A stretch of DNA of 64,000 nucleotides, taken from Proteromonas lacertae (Eukaryota; Sar; Bigyra; Opalinata; Proteromonadidae). Both the position numbers and the translations under genes were made by a program. This document shows positions 1 to 10,883 of this stretch, piece after piece. The stretch spans positions 62,001 through 126,000 of the forward strand of contig NGBS01000013.1 of NCBI GenBank assembly GCA_002245135.1. The letters are read 5' to 3'. Position 1 is the stretch's first letter. Every line of letters begins with the position of its first letter. The notes below the pieces were generated by a model. The model saw only the letters and a program-made list of their open reading frames with translations, had not been told where the DNA came from and did not search any database.

Positions 1-1199
1 ATCTTCATAAACTGAATCTATTATTATATAATATATTAATAATACGATTGTTTGTTATTGTTGTATTGTTTATATTAGTTGATTCAATTGAAGTATTTGT
101 ATTTGTTATTTTATTTTTATTGGCATTTATAACTGGTAAAGAACCTGACGAATATTGAATTACTCTTATTTTATTATTACCACTATCACACTATTTTCAT
201 TATATTATTATATTGATATACAACAAATAAATTCATTTGATATTCTATTAAGCTTATTCCAATTGGACTACTAAATTCACAACTACTCGCTTTACCATCT
301 ACATAACCACTATGACCATTTCCACAATAAGTATTTATTATTCCACTACTCAAATCTATATATCTTATTGTATCACTCATTTCACTTAATAATAATCCAT
401 TTGAAAATATACATAATCTTCGAGGATAATATAATTTACATTCATTAAATGAACCATTTTTATATCCACTCTCACCATTTCCTACTAAGGTTTTCACTCT
501 CTTCATTTTTAAATCAATTAAACGAATTACATGATTAAAACAATCACAAACATATAATTTGTTATTATTGTATATTATTCCATCAGGATGATTAAATATT
601 GATTCATTAAAACTTCCATCTATTAAACTATATTCTTCTTCATTATTATTATTATTATTTTCATAATCTTTTCTATATCCATTACCTATTGTATCAATAT
701 AATTTCCATTACTTAAACATATTATCACTATTCCATTATCACTTGTTATATATAATTCATCGTTATTTATTGACATACATCGAGGATTTAATAACATTGG
801 ATAACTTTCATTATTTCCATATAATACTTCAACTTCTTCTGTTTTGCTTGAATAACTTAAAATTCGATTATTTCCTGTATCACTTATTAAGTAAAACATT
901 TCGTCATTTTTACTATAACATACAATGTCTGAAGGATGACAAAACTCAACGGAAGAACTAATACCACTTTCTTCACCTACTAAACCACTTCCTATTATTG
1001 TACCACATTTAGGGGTTTCACCTATTCCACTAATTTTTCGAATGTTGTTATTATCAAAATCACTTATTAATAAACACTCATTTTTGAAATCGTAACATAT
1101 TCCACATGGTGAACCAAATTCACAAACATCATAATCTCCATCATTCATACCATACTCATTACCCATCAAAGTTAATACTTCTCCTTTTAAAACGTTCAT
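1..1199 (-). CDS. NHL-repeat protein, left-arm copy, cut by the window edge
   Basis: This is the left-arm copy of the gene at 10884-12735, and the visible part is identical to it. The first exon runs from 1199 down to 222 and encodes about 326 residues of NHL-type beta-propeller, with repeated D-x-x-N-x-x-I-R blades and G-N-G turns. A 31-bp intron (191-221) is followed by an exon at 46-190 that completes the last blade (CDSGNNKIRVI) and enters an Asn/Thr-rich linker. A 28-bp intron (18-45) and the start of a third exon follow, and the gene then leaves the window. Without the splice the frame ends in TGA at about 186, which would wrongly suggest a short protein. The function is unknown; NHL propellers usually mediate protein or RNA binding. 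Confidence 0.8.
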
Positions 1200-1390
1200 T
1201 TTTCAAAAAATATTATCAAGCTTTTATCAAACATATTCAAAAATAAAATCGAAATTAATGATGAATGAGATTGGTTATTATGATGATAACTTTATATACA
1301 TATGTTTTAAGTTGAATGAGTTACATTTATAAGAATTATGTTTATTAAAATAGAAAATGACAAAAAACATTAAAAGAACAACAATATGAT

Positions 1391-1836
1391 CTATTCAATA
1401 TTAGAGAACTGTTTTGATAATTCTATATTTTCTTCTTCTACAATTCCTGTTAGTTTCATTATTTCAATTGATTAAAACTCTTCTAAAAATGATTGTAATT
1501 CTGTTTTATCTATATTTTCTTTCACTGTTATTGACAAGTCATCTAAATTATCAAACAGGTTTTGGTTTTCTATCATCAATCTCAGCACTTCTTCATTTAA
1601 TTCATTTTCTGATAGATTCAACTTTCTCATTTTTTTTCTTTTCTTTTATTCATTCATTCTGTTTTTTATATCTTATACACTTTATTATTTCTATTCGATA
1701 AAAAACACTCACTTCTTTCATACTCTCTTTCAACACTTCACATACCTATTTCTAAATTATATTATGCTCATACATTCATGTCCATATTAACACTAGTTTT
1801 TAAATCATCAAAGATACTCTCAATTTCATTGTACAT
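1391..1836 (-). CDS. Small unrecognised gene, left-arm copy
   Basis: This mirrors the right-arm locus at 10248-10692. It starts 63 bp from, and divergent to, the Myb gene. The reading frames give a short acidic helical protein beginning MYNEIESIFDDLKTS, then, after one or two introns whose borders I cannot fix, MRKLNLSENELNEEVLRL and an acidic tail. This copy has eight A (T on the plus strand, near 1630) where the right copy has seven. If that run is coding, this copy is shifted out of frame. The plus-strand reading of this stretch is hydrophobic and is judged to be an antisense shadow. I do not recognise the family. Confidence 0.35.
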
Positions 1837-1899
1837 TTCTAATACACATTATTTGTATTGAGTGTATTATTTTGTATTGGATTATATATAAGTAAATAA

Positions 1900-3246
1900 A
1901 TGGATTTTGATGAAGAAAGTAATAATGATGATAATGTAGATGAAGAAATCGAAGATATGTTAATAAATGGTGAAAGAAGTGAAGAAGTAGTAAATGAAGA
2001 ATATATGACAGTAAATGATGGTATAATACATGAGAATAATGAAGAAATGAAAATATTATCGAATGTGAAGAATGAGTATGTCCATTTACTTGAAAGAGTG
2101 AAAATGAAGATAAATGAAACATTAAATAGTAAGAGATTAAATGATGTAGTTGGAAGAGATAATAATATAAGAAGTGAAGTGAGTAATAGCAGTTTATTTG
2201 GTAAATCTTTTCGAAAACCTTATTTCATACTGAAGAATGGTGATTCATTTCGACCAATAATATGTGTAAATAATCAGAGTAATGAAGAGTTAATAAATCG
2301 AAAATGGAGTGAAAAAGAAAAAGTCGAATTAAAGAAAAGTGTATTAAAACATGAACAAAAATATTTATTAGATAATTATATGAATGGAATAAGTAATATG
2401 AATGATGGAAGAATGAATAGTAACGATATAGAAGATATTGAAAATAAAATGAAAAATTTAAAAGAAATGAAAGTAGAAAGTGAATTATTAGGTCATTTAA
2501 ACTGGAATAGTATTTGTAATGATTTAGAAAATCGAAATAAAAGTGAATGTTATATCTATTATCACTACAATTGTGATGATAATTTAAACAAAGAAAAATG
2601 GAATGAAAAAGAAGAGATTTTGTTAATGAAATTAGTGGAAAAATATAATGGTTGTAATTGGTTAAAAATCAGTATAGAATTAGGAAGAAATCGAAGTGCA
2701 ATTGAATGTTTAAAACATTATCAAAGATATTTGAATCGTGTGTTATGTAAAGGTGAATGGAGTAAAAGTGAAGATGATATGTTAATGAAATATGTTTCAA
2801 AATATGGTGAAAATTGGTTAAAAATTTCAAAAATGATAGAAGGACGAAATCCTCAACTATGTAGTTGTAGATATCGAATAATAAAGAATAAATGCAGAAA
2901 ACTGTATAATATCTATATATATATATATAATATGAATAATAGAGGAATATGGAATAAAAAAGACACAATAAAATTATTATGTGGAATGAAAATATATGGT
3001 GATCAATGGATAAAAATAAGTGAATTATTTGAAGATCGAAGTGATATTCAATGTCGACAGAAATGGGAGAGTTTAAATCCGAAGATGATAAGAGAGAAGT
3101 GGTGTGAAGAAGAAGATGAATTATTATTGAAATTATATAAAGAAGAAAAAGGAAGTTGGATCAAAATTTCAAAAATATTAGTAAATCGAAGTAGTCGTCA
3201 ATGTAAACAGAGATATAAATATTTAGAAAGTAAAAAGTTAATATAA
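1900..3246 (+). CDS. SNAPC4-like multi-Myb protein, left-arm copy
   Basis: The protein is predicted to have about 435 residues once a 39-bp in-frame intron at 2904-2942 is removed; it starts GTATAATAT, ends in TAG, and would otherwise encode a meaningless IYIYIY run. After an acidic N-terminus there is one weak and four clear Myb/SANT units, with tryptophans spaced as in Myb helices (W-S-x-x-E/K, W-x-K-I-S) and R-S/T-x-x-Q-C recognition helices. The half-plus-four arrangement is that of SNAPC4/SNAP190, the DNA-binding subunit of the complex that activates small nuclear RNA promoters through the proximal sequence element. Another multi-Myb factor is possible. It is identical to the copy at 8838-10184. 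Confidence 0.7.
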   Translation: MDFDEESNNDDNVDEEIEDMLINGERSEEVVNEEYMTVNDGIIHENNEEMKILSNVKNEYVHLLERVKMKINETLNSKRLNDVVGRDNNIRSEVSNSSLFGKSFRKPYFILKNGDSFRPIICVNNQSNEELINRKWSEKEKVELKKSVLKHEQKYLLDNYMNGISNMNDGRMNSNDIEDIENKMKNLKEMKVESELLGHLNWNSICNDLENRNKSECYIYYHYNCDDNLNKEKWNEKEEILLMKLVEKYNGCNWLKISIELGRNRSAIECLKHYQRYLNRVLCKGEWSKSEDDMLMKYVSKYGENWLKISKMIEGRNPQLCSCRYRIIKNKCRKLYNIYIYIYNMNNRGIWNKKDTIKLLCGMKIYGDQWIKISELFEDRSDIQCRQKWESLNPKMIREKWCEEEDELLLKLYKEEKGSWIKISKILVNRSSRQCKQRYKYLESKKLI

Positions 3247-3324
3247 TAGTTTGTATGATGTTATTTATAGTTTTATTCAAAATAAAAATGATATATATCC
3301 GTTTCAAAAATATATAATTCTAAA

Positions 3325-3335
3325 ATGTCAGTTCT
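3325..3335 (+). pseudogene. Eleven-base stub of the folylpolyglutamate synthase 5' end
   Basis: ATGTCAGTTCT here, with the upstream sequence, matches the start codon and first codons of the folylpolyglutamate synthase gene at 8759. After that, the left side diverges abruptly into unrelated sequence. The arm therefore duplicated the promoter and start of that gene but not the rest. It shows that the duplication boundary falls within a gene. Confidence 0.8.
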
Positions 3336-3469
3336 TATTTAGAAGAAAGTGTACTTAATTACAATGACAATATATTTAAATTAAGGTAATATCATCTGCT
3401 GTTAAGAAAAACAAACATGTAAAAAAGAGTTGTTTCAAAAATATATTCGTTTTGAACACTATTTTAGAA

Positions 3470-5570
3470 ATGTCTTTTGTTCTTCATTGTAGAGGAGCAA
3501 AACTACCTGAAAATGAAGCCATATACTATACAGATAAAGTTATTATTCCAGAACATTTTTTTGAAGAATTTAGAAGTACAATTCTAAATTCTGGTCAAAT
3601 AATTTTTAAAATAACCAATATTAGAAATAATAAAAGTATATTATCAGGATTACACGAGTTTGGTGAATCATGTTATGCAATACTACCAAAATACATCAAA
3701 GAACAGTTAGAATTAGAAGAAGATGATTATTGTGATTTTAAGCCAACAATTTTACAAAAAATAGAAAGTGCAATATTCCAGCCACTCACGTATTTACATT
3801 AAATTGTAATAATTATTATGTAGGAAAGATTTTATAGAATCTGTTGGTACAAATGATGCTGTTCCAATATTGGAACAATCTCTTTCAAACTATACAACTT
3901 TATCTAAAAATCAAATACTGCCTATAAGATACTGTAATAGAGATTACATGTTAAAAGTGGTAGAATTACCTCCCAGTTACAACAGTGTATGGATTACTGG
4001 ATGTTCTTTTACAGTATTTATATAAATAATGATTATTTTTATTGGTAGATTGACTTGCTAGAATCAGCAGATGGAAAACAACCAATAAAACTAAATTATT
4101 TAAAACCAAATAATCTAATAGAGAATACATTATCATCTATTAATGAAAAATGTTATTATTATATCACTTTAAATAATGAAAAGCCATTACAAGAAATATT
4201 ATTAGAAATAGTTGAAGGTGATGCTGATATATTTGTATCTTTTAAGTATATATATATATTGTAACATTTATAATGGAAAATAGTGAATGTCATCCAGATT
4301 ATAATTGTTATAGTCAATGTAATATTTCTACAGAAAAGAATAAAAAAATAGATATTAACATAAGCCAACAGAATAACAAAAATAGTCTATATATTTCAAT
4401 TATCCCATACAAATCAAATGAATGTAAATATAGATTAATAGCATATGATATAACTGAATTATTCAATTATAATATTGATGATGATGACGATACTATAGAG
4501 AATAAAGATGAAAATAAGAAATATGTATATGTTTTTGTTTATATTTCTATTTAATTAGTGTGAATCTTGCGGAAAATATATTCCTATTAATACATATGAA
4601 ATGCATTGTCTGAGATGCGAGAAATATATAAAACAATGTAATACATGTGGATATAAAGGTAATATGGAATCGATTACTAAACATGAAGAAATATATCATA
4701 AAATAATAAAGTGTAAATTATGTGATATAGATGTTGAGTGTTTTAAAATACCATATCATTTGTATTTATAACATATTATTAATATTTAATAATAGAGAAA
4801 AGGAGTGTATTTTTCGAAGAATACAATGTGAATATTGTAGTGTTGATATACCATTTATTGAATTTGAGAATCATGAAATGTATTGCTCAAGTCAAACTGT
4901 AAAATGTGATTATTGTAGTGAATACATAATATTATCAAATTATAAACAACATTTGGCAATGAAACATAATATCAATGTATATATTATATTTTTGTTATAT
5001 TTATAATATTATTATTAGCCATATTTATCTTCATCAAATTCAATGATAGCTGAAGAATTATCAAGAAAGAATAATAATAATAATAATAATAATGTATTTA
5101 CCTGCCCAGATTGTAAAGATATATTTGAAAGTATGGATGAATTGAATGTATAATTATTTCATTTTATTGCTATTAGAGTCATCTATCTGATAGTAATTAT
5201 AGAAAACCAAAAATCTTAGAAAAATATATACTGAATATAGAAAACAAGAACAACAACAACTCTTGTAGTTTCAATACTGTTGATAGTAAAGAAATAGTGG
5301 TTAAACTCTACAATGAACAATTTAAAAGGCATAATTTGAGTTGGAGAATTATGATGAAAGATATTTTATATTCAAATGATTTATTAGTTGATGAATTGGT
5401 GAATCATGATAGAGATAAAGAAGATGAAATTGAGTGTGAAGGATGTTCTTTGAAAGTGAATTTGAAATATCTTCAAGTATATTTTAATTCTTTTTTAGTG
5501 TATATAGTGTCATTTCAATACTTGTCCAAAGAAATTGAAATGGAAATATGATCAATTGAAGAATAGATAA
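3470..5570 (+). CDS. UFD1-domain protein with TRAF-like zinc fingers
   Basis: Nine exons split by eight introns of 29-42 bp (3790-3823, 4014-4048, 4246-4283, 4525-4558, 4762-4795, 4977-5018, 5148-5176, 5477-5507) join to 607 residues. The start is the ATG at 3470. Residues 1 to about 190 are a UFD1-type double-psi barrel (ILPKYIKEQLELEEDD, then LPPSYNSVWITG), the ubiquitin/Cdc48-binding fold. A beta-sandwich-like section with DADIFVS follows. From about residue 330 there are repeated C-x2-C...H-x3-5-H/C TRAF/XAF1-type zinc fingers (CESCGKYIPI, CEYCSVDIPF, CDYCSEYIIL, CPDCKDIF, CEGCSLKV). This matches the UFD1-plus-zinc-finger family exemplified by plant PRLI-interacting factor K. A role in ubiquitin-dependent degradation is inferred. 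Confidence 0.8.
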
Positions 5571-5643
5571 TATATTTTTTGCTTTTGTTTTAAATACTTT
5601 TTTTTAATAACAAAATAAATCAAAAATACTCTTATTAACTTTT

Positions 5644-7150
5644 CTAAATACTATCATTACTTTTCACTATCTTTTTAAATTCTACTGAATTTGGTAGAAC
5701 ATATGCTCCAATAGATGTAGCAATGTAAATATAAGATATAATACGAAAAAGAAATGTATAATTAAATGGATATCCTAAAATATTATTCTCACTCCAAGCA
5801 AATATATTAGCACCAAAATATGGACCAATTGATCTACAAGCTCCACTTAACGTTTGACCAATAGCATTTGCTTTACTCTTTTGTTCTGGAAGACATGAAT
5901 TATTCAATAATACTATAACACTAGTAAAACACATAACTCTAAATAGCTGTAGAAAACCATAAGTTATTGAAATAATTACTGTTAAATACTATATATAATT
6001 ACAAAAATTAATAATATATAATTATACTGTTGTTTCTAAATAATTAAAACATGATAATAATGGGAAAAAGTATGTAATAACACATACAATTATTGCGTTA
6101 TAAACCATACCCATCCTATATCCAAACCAACTAATCCATTTAGGATAAAAGAACAACAATCCCAACAACTGAATTGGCGAGGAAAACAAATATATTAATC
6201 CTATTCTGCTTGAATCATAGGCAAATCCTCCATTCTCTTTTGGATTCAGTAAATATAATGGAAGGACTTCATCCATTGAAGATCCATGAATACCCATTAT
6301 TGCATATAAACAACAAGATATCATAATATCTCGATTAATAAATAGAGAGAAATATGAATAATCACTATTTAAAAATAAAAACAATATATTATACTTTCTT
6401 TTTTTACCTTTTCTTTTCTTCAACTTCATTCTAGCTTTAATTTCAGGTGTAAGAGTTTCTATTATTGATATATAGGCGATTATAAAACCAATAACAGAAA
6501 ATACTGAACAAACACTACAAGCAACAAGATATGGAAAATCTTTTACAATTTTAAAATGATTGATTAAATATTTAATATTGTTTTTATTTCCTAAAAATCC
6601 ACCGATCACTGGACCTACTATTCTACCAACTGCATCCATTGCTCCTAATATTGTAAATCCTTTAGATTGATGTTCATTCTCTAATATTTCTGATAAATAA
6701 GTCTTTGCTACACCTACATTTCCATTTAAGATTTCCCACAAAAATCTTGATATAATTGCCCATGTATAATTCATTGAAAAACCAAAAAGTAATGTGCTAC
6801 AGAACGTACCAATAATTCCAGATAATAAGGCAAATCTTCTTCCGAATATATCAGCAATATAACCCCATATAATACTTCCACAAAATTGACCTATATTGAA
6901 GGATGCTCCTAATGTACCTACTTTGTAACCTAGTTCTGTATCTTCTAACTAATATGTAATATTAATAAAGAACAAAAAATACTTGCGGAAAGAAGTCTTT
7001 GATCATAAATGGAATAAATGGATATACTAACTGCATACTAACATAATTGATAAATAATGTAATAGCAACTGTTGCTACTTTCAAAAATGGGAATTTCGAA
7101 ACTTCCTTTTTAATTTCTGGAGAATTTGGTGTATCAGGAGATGAATTCAT
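5644..7150 (-). CDS. Major facilitator superfamily transporter (DHA1/ZIF-like)
   Basis: Four exons join to 467 residues after removal of introns at 6949-6982, near 6380-6410 (30 bp, in frame, removing a spurious stretch) and 5989-6027. The N-terminal half carries the MFS loop 2-3 signature GYIADIFGRRFALLSG. Helix 4 has SRFLWEILNGNVGVAKTYLSE and helix 5 has GAMDAVGRIVGPVIGGFLG. These are typical of the tetracycline-resistance-like and zinc-induced-facilitator-like drug:proton antiporters. About twelve hydrophobic segments are visible, and a basic cytosolic loop (KLKKRKGKKR) separates the two halves. It sits in the plasma or an internal membrane; the substrate cannot be told. It is convergent with the UFD1-like gene, with 73 bp between stops. 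Confidence 0.85.
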
Positions 7151-7315
7151 GTATTTTGTTACTTAATACAAAAATTACAAACAAACACAGAAAATAAATA
7201 CAAAAATACAATTCTTTTGATCAAACCTATCCAAGCATTTTTTAATTTTTTTTTTCATACAATAAACAATTTAATCATTGACATTAATGTTAGAAATATA
7301 TATATAACTATCTTA

Positions 7316-8759
7316 TCACTTTTTATTCCATATCTCATTCATATCAACTAAATCAGATTCTTCAACAATTCCTAAACACTTTCTAGCTTCACTCATCACA
7401 AAAAAACTTCCACAAATCACAATAACCTGGTTTTTATCAATATTGCTTGAAATAATTGACTTTATACTATAAATTGAATTTTCAACATCTTTAGAAACAA
7501 CAGTATCAGGAATTGAAGAGAAATTATCATTATTAGCAATCTCTTTGAACTGTTCCAACAAATATTGAGGATCAGCAGATCTTTCATTTTGAGACTTTGT
7601 AAAAACAATACTTTTTAAATTTTTCATTTTTAAAATTTCTTTTAAGTTATTTTTACAATCTTTATCAACGCACATTCCTACAATTACATGATAAATAATA
7701 TCTTTGTTTTCTTTTAAATCATATTTTAATAAATCATGAATCATATACTCAAATGCATGAGGGTTATGACAAGCATCACATAATATTTCTATTGATTTGT
7801 CTTTATTCAATTTAGATGGGAAAAAAGAGGGAGAAATTAACGAAGTAATCCATTCAAATCTACAGCTTGGTCTAATTGACAATATATCATCTATATCATC
7901 ATTTATTTTTAGCTTTTTATCTATTATTTATTACATAAAAACAAATTATTATATATATACCATTTTGACACAGTATTTCAATACACTTTTTACATATTCG
8001 AATATTTTCCTCATCATAACTACAATCTTCTTTTATAGATACTGGATAAAATGGAGAATTGTGATCTTTTGATATTGAGCACAATAAATCTATTGGACAA
8101 TGAGGACCACACACGATTGGTTTCTATAACTATTAATAATTATCATATACATTATCTTTGATAATTCCTGCTTTTTCCTTACATATTTCTTCTACTGTAG
8201 ATCCCAATATTTTTGTATGATCCAACGATACAGATGTAATAACAGAAATCTCAGGAATGACAATATTTGTAGCATCATTTTTACCACCTAATCCAACTTC
8301 AATTACAGCATAATCAGTTTTCTTTAATTTGAAAAATAATAGTGATAATAAAAATAAAGTCTATCACAATATATTTTTTATAGTATACTTCAAAGTATGT
8401 TACTTCGATGTGATTATTTTCTGAGACATTGAATATTTCTTCAAGCAATGGTATTGACTCTTCTTCTGTTATCATTTTACCATCAACAATAATACGCTCC
8501 CTAAATGTATTAACATGAGGAGAGAGAAAAGTTCCAGTACAATAGCTACTTATTATTTTCACAAAATATACCCAAAATGTCTCAAATAGTATGATAATTT
8601 TGTTACTACTGATCCTTTACCATTCGTGCCTGCTACATGAATGATTTTTGCTGATTTGCGAGGAACATTCAACAATTTTGCCATGGCTTCAATTCTATCT
8701 AATCCAAATACCACACCACGCATAAATCGAAGATCTGATAATTTATTTAGAACTGACAT
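7316..8759 (-). CDS. Folylpolyglutamate synthase / dihydrofolate synthase
   Basis: Five exons join to 442 residues. Introns are 8549-8571 (23 bp) and three more of 28, 27 and 37 bp. The P-loop is HVAGTNGKGSVVTKL, followed by FLSPHVNTFRERI, a FE-x-L-F-L-L-S-L-L-F helix, AVIEVGLGGKNDATNI with the conserved Mur-ligase Glu, SLDHTKILGSTVEEICKEKAGII, and the C-terminal ACHNPHA motif. These are the diagnostic blocks of the FolC/FPGS family, which adds glutamate to folates so they stay in the cell. The start codon and promoter lie inside inverted-repeat arm 8749-12082. An 11-base stub of the same start lies at 3325 in the other arm. Confidence 0.9.
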
Positions 8760-8837
8760 TTTAGAATTATATATTTTTGAAACGGATATATATCATTTTT
8801 ATTTTGAATAAAACTATAAATAACATCATACAAACTA

Positions 8838-10184
8838 TTATATTAACTTTTTACTTTCTAAATATTTATATCTCTGTTTACATTGACGACTACTTCGATT
8901 TACTAATATTTTTGAAATTTTGATCCAACTTCCTTTTTCTTCTTTATATAATTTCAATAATAATTCATCTTCTTCTTCACACCACTTCTCTCTTATCATC
9001 TTCGGATTTAAACTCTCCCATTTCTGTCGACATTGAATATCACTTCGATCTTCAAATAATTCACTTATTTTTATCCATTGATCACCATATATTTTCATTC
9101 CACATAATAATTTTATTGTGTCTTTTTTATTCCATATTCCTCTATTATTCATATTATATATATATATATAGATATTATACAGTTTTCTGCATTTATTCTT
9201 TATTATTCGATATCTACAACTACATAGTTGAGGATTTCGTCCTTCTATCATTTTTGAAATTTTTAACCAATTTTCACCATATTTTGAAACATATTTCATT
9301 AACATATCATCTTCACTTTTACTCCATTCACCTTTACATAACACACGATTCAAATATCTTTGATAATGTTTTAAACATTCAATTGCACTTCGATTTCTTC
9401 CTAATTCTATACTGATTTTTAACCAATTACAACCATTATATTTTTCCACTAATTTCATTAACAAAATCTCTTCTTTTTCATTCCATTTTTCTTTGTTTAA
9501 ATTATCATCACAATTGTAGTGATAATAGATATAACATTCACTTTTATTTCGATTTTCTAAATCATTACAAATACTATTCCAGTTTAAATGACCTAATAAT
9601 TCACTTTCTACTTTCATTTCTTTTAAATTTTTCATTTTATTTTCAATATCTTCTATATCGTTACTATTCATTCTTCCATCATTCATATTACTTATTCCAT
9701 TCATATAATTATCTAATAAATATTTTTGTTCATGTTTTAATACACTTTTCTTTAATTCGACTTTTTCTTTTTCACTCCATTTTCGATTTATTAACTCTTC
9801 ATTACTCTGATTATTTACACATATTATTGGTCGAAATGAATCACCATTCTTCAGTATGAAATAAGGTTTTCGAAAAGATTTACCAAATAAACTGCTATTA
9901 CTCACTTCACTTCTTATATTATTATCTCTTCCAACTACATCATTTAATCTCTTACTATTTAATGTTTCATTTATCTTCATTTTCACTCTTTCAAGTAAAT
10001 GGACATACTCATTCTTCACATTCGATAATATTTTCATTTCTTCATTATTCTCATGTATTATACCATCATTTACTGTCATATATTCTTCATTTACTACTTC
10101 TTCACTTCTTTCACCATTTATTAACATATCTTCGATTTCTTCATCTACATTATCATCATTATTACTTTCTTCATCAAAATCCAT
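8838..10184 (-). CDS. SNAPC4-like multi-Myb protein, right-arm copy
   Basis: This is identical in sequence to the copy at 1900-3246, with the mirrored 39-bp intron at 9142-9180. It has four clear Myb repeats and a partial one, as in the snRNA-activating subunit SNAPC4. Its 3' end lies 78 bp from the start codon of folylpolyglutamate synthase, both on the minus strand, so the short intergenic gap must hold the Myb gene's terminator region and the downstream promoter. Because the two copies are the same, nothing in the sequence says which is expressed. Confidence 0.7.
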   Translation of the reverse strand: MDFDEESNNDDNVDEEIEDMLINGERSEEVVNEEYMTVNDGIIHENNEEMKILSNVKNEYVHLLERVKMKINETLNSKRLNDVVGRDNNIRSEVSNSSLFGKSFRKPYFILKNGDSFRPIICVNNQSNEELINRKWSEKEKVELKKSVLKHEQKYLLDNYMNGISNMNDGRMNSNDIEDIENKMKNLKEMKVESELLGHLNWNSICNDLENRNKSECYIYYHYNCDDNLNKEKWNEKEEILLMKLVEKYNGCNWLKISIELGRNRSAIECLKHYQRYLNRVLCKGEWSKSEDDMLMKYVSKYGENWLKISKMIEGRNPQLCSCRYRIIKNKCRKLYNIYIYIYNMNNRGIWNKKDTIKLLCGMKIYGDQWIKISELFEDRSDIQCRQKWESLNPKMIREKWCEEEDELLLKLYKEEKGSWIKISKILVNRSSRQCKQRYKYLESKKLI

Positions 10185-10247
10185 TTATTTACTTATATAT
10201 AATCCAATACAAAATAATACACTCAATACAAATAATGTGTATTAGAA

Positions 10248-10692
10248 ATGTACAATGAAATTGAGAGTATCTTTGATGATTTAAAAACTAGTGTTAATAT
10301 GGACATGAATGTATGAGCATAATATAATTTAGAAATAGGTATGTGAAGTGTTGAAAGAGAGTATGAAAGAAGTGAGTGTTTTTTATCGAATAGAAATAAT
10401 AAAGTGTATAAGATATAAAAAACAGAATGAATGAATAAAAGAAAAGAAAAAAATGAGAAAGTTGAATCTATCAGAAAATGAATTAAATGAAGAAGTGCTG
10501 AGATTGATGATAGAAAACCAAAACCTGTTTGATAATTTAGATGACTTGTCAATAACAGTGAAAGAAAATATAGATAAAACAGAATTACAATCATTTTTAG
10601 AAGAGTTTTAATCAATTGAAATAATGAAACTAACAGGAATTGTAGAAGAAGAAAATATAGAATTATCAAAACAGTTCTCTAATATTGAATAG
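10248..10692 (+). CDS. Small unrecognised gene, right-arm copy
   Basis: It starts with ATG at 10248, divergent from the Myb gene by 63 bp. Exon 1 encodes MYNEIESIFDDLKTSVNMDM. A 28-bp GTATGA...TAG intron follows, then a short exon (VCEVLKE). A later exon reads KKKKMRKLNLSENELNE and continues to LEEF with a TAA at about 10619-10621. The same frame stays open after that stop to a second stop at about 10692. Exon borders in the middle are uncertain. The product would be a short, acidic, helical protein. This arm has seven A at 10446-10452, which keeps the reading above in frame. No family is recognised. Confidence 0.4.
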
Positions 10693-10856
10693 ATCATATT
10701 GTTGTTCTTTTAATGTTTTTTGTCATTTTCTATTTTAATAAACATAATTCTTATAAATGTAACTCATTCAACTTAAAACATATGTATATAAAGTTATCAT
10801 CATAATAACCAATCTCATTCATCATTAATTTCGATTTTATTTTTGAATATGTTTGA

Positions 10857-10868
10857 TAAAAGCTTGAT
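10857..10868. promoter_or_regulatory. Candidate AAGCTT-type promoter element before the NHL gene
   Basis: The sequence TAAAAGCTTGATA lies about 20 bp upstream of the NHL start codon at 10884 (mirrored near 1217 in the left arm). The same AAGCTTG / CAAGCTT core is found close to other start codons: about 23 bp before VMA22 (12828), about 57 bp before the BTB-LRR gene (19095), and between TELO2 and the kinase-LRR gene (49601 and 49660). Its function is inferred only from position and recurrence. Confidence 0.3.
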
Positions 10869-10883
10869 AATATTTTTTGAAAA

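Larger units (their letters stand above)
1..3335. repeat. Inverted repeat 1, left arm
   Basis: This segment is the reverse complement of 8749-12082. Position 1 pairs with 12082 and position 3335 with 8749. The pairing sum changes from 12083 to 12084 because of one indel: a run of eight T near 1630 faces seven A near 10450. The two encoded proteins I could compare (the NHL reading frame and the Myb protein) are identical between arms. The inner edge is sharp and lies 11 bases into the folylpolyglutamate synthase coding sequence. The outer edge is not seen, because the match runs to the first base of the window, so the arm is at least 3.3 kb. Confidence 0.95.

Noticed and set aside
1414-1701. 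Leucine/phenylalanine-rich plus-strand frame, also mirrored on the minus strand at 10223-10669
   Set aside because: The opposite strand has a polar coding pattern with a normal intron; the hydrophobic frame is judged to be its shadow.
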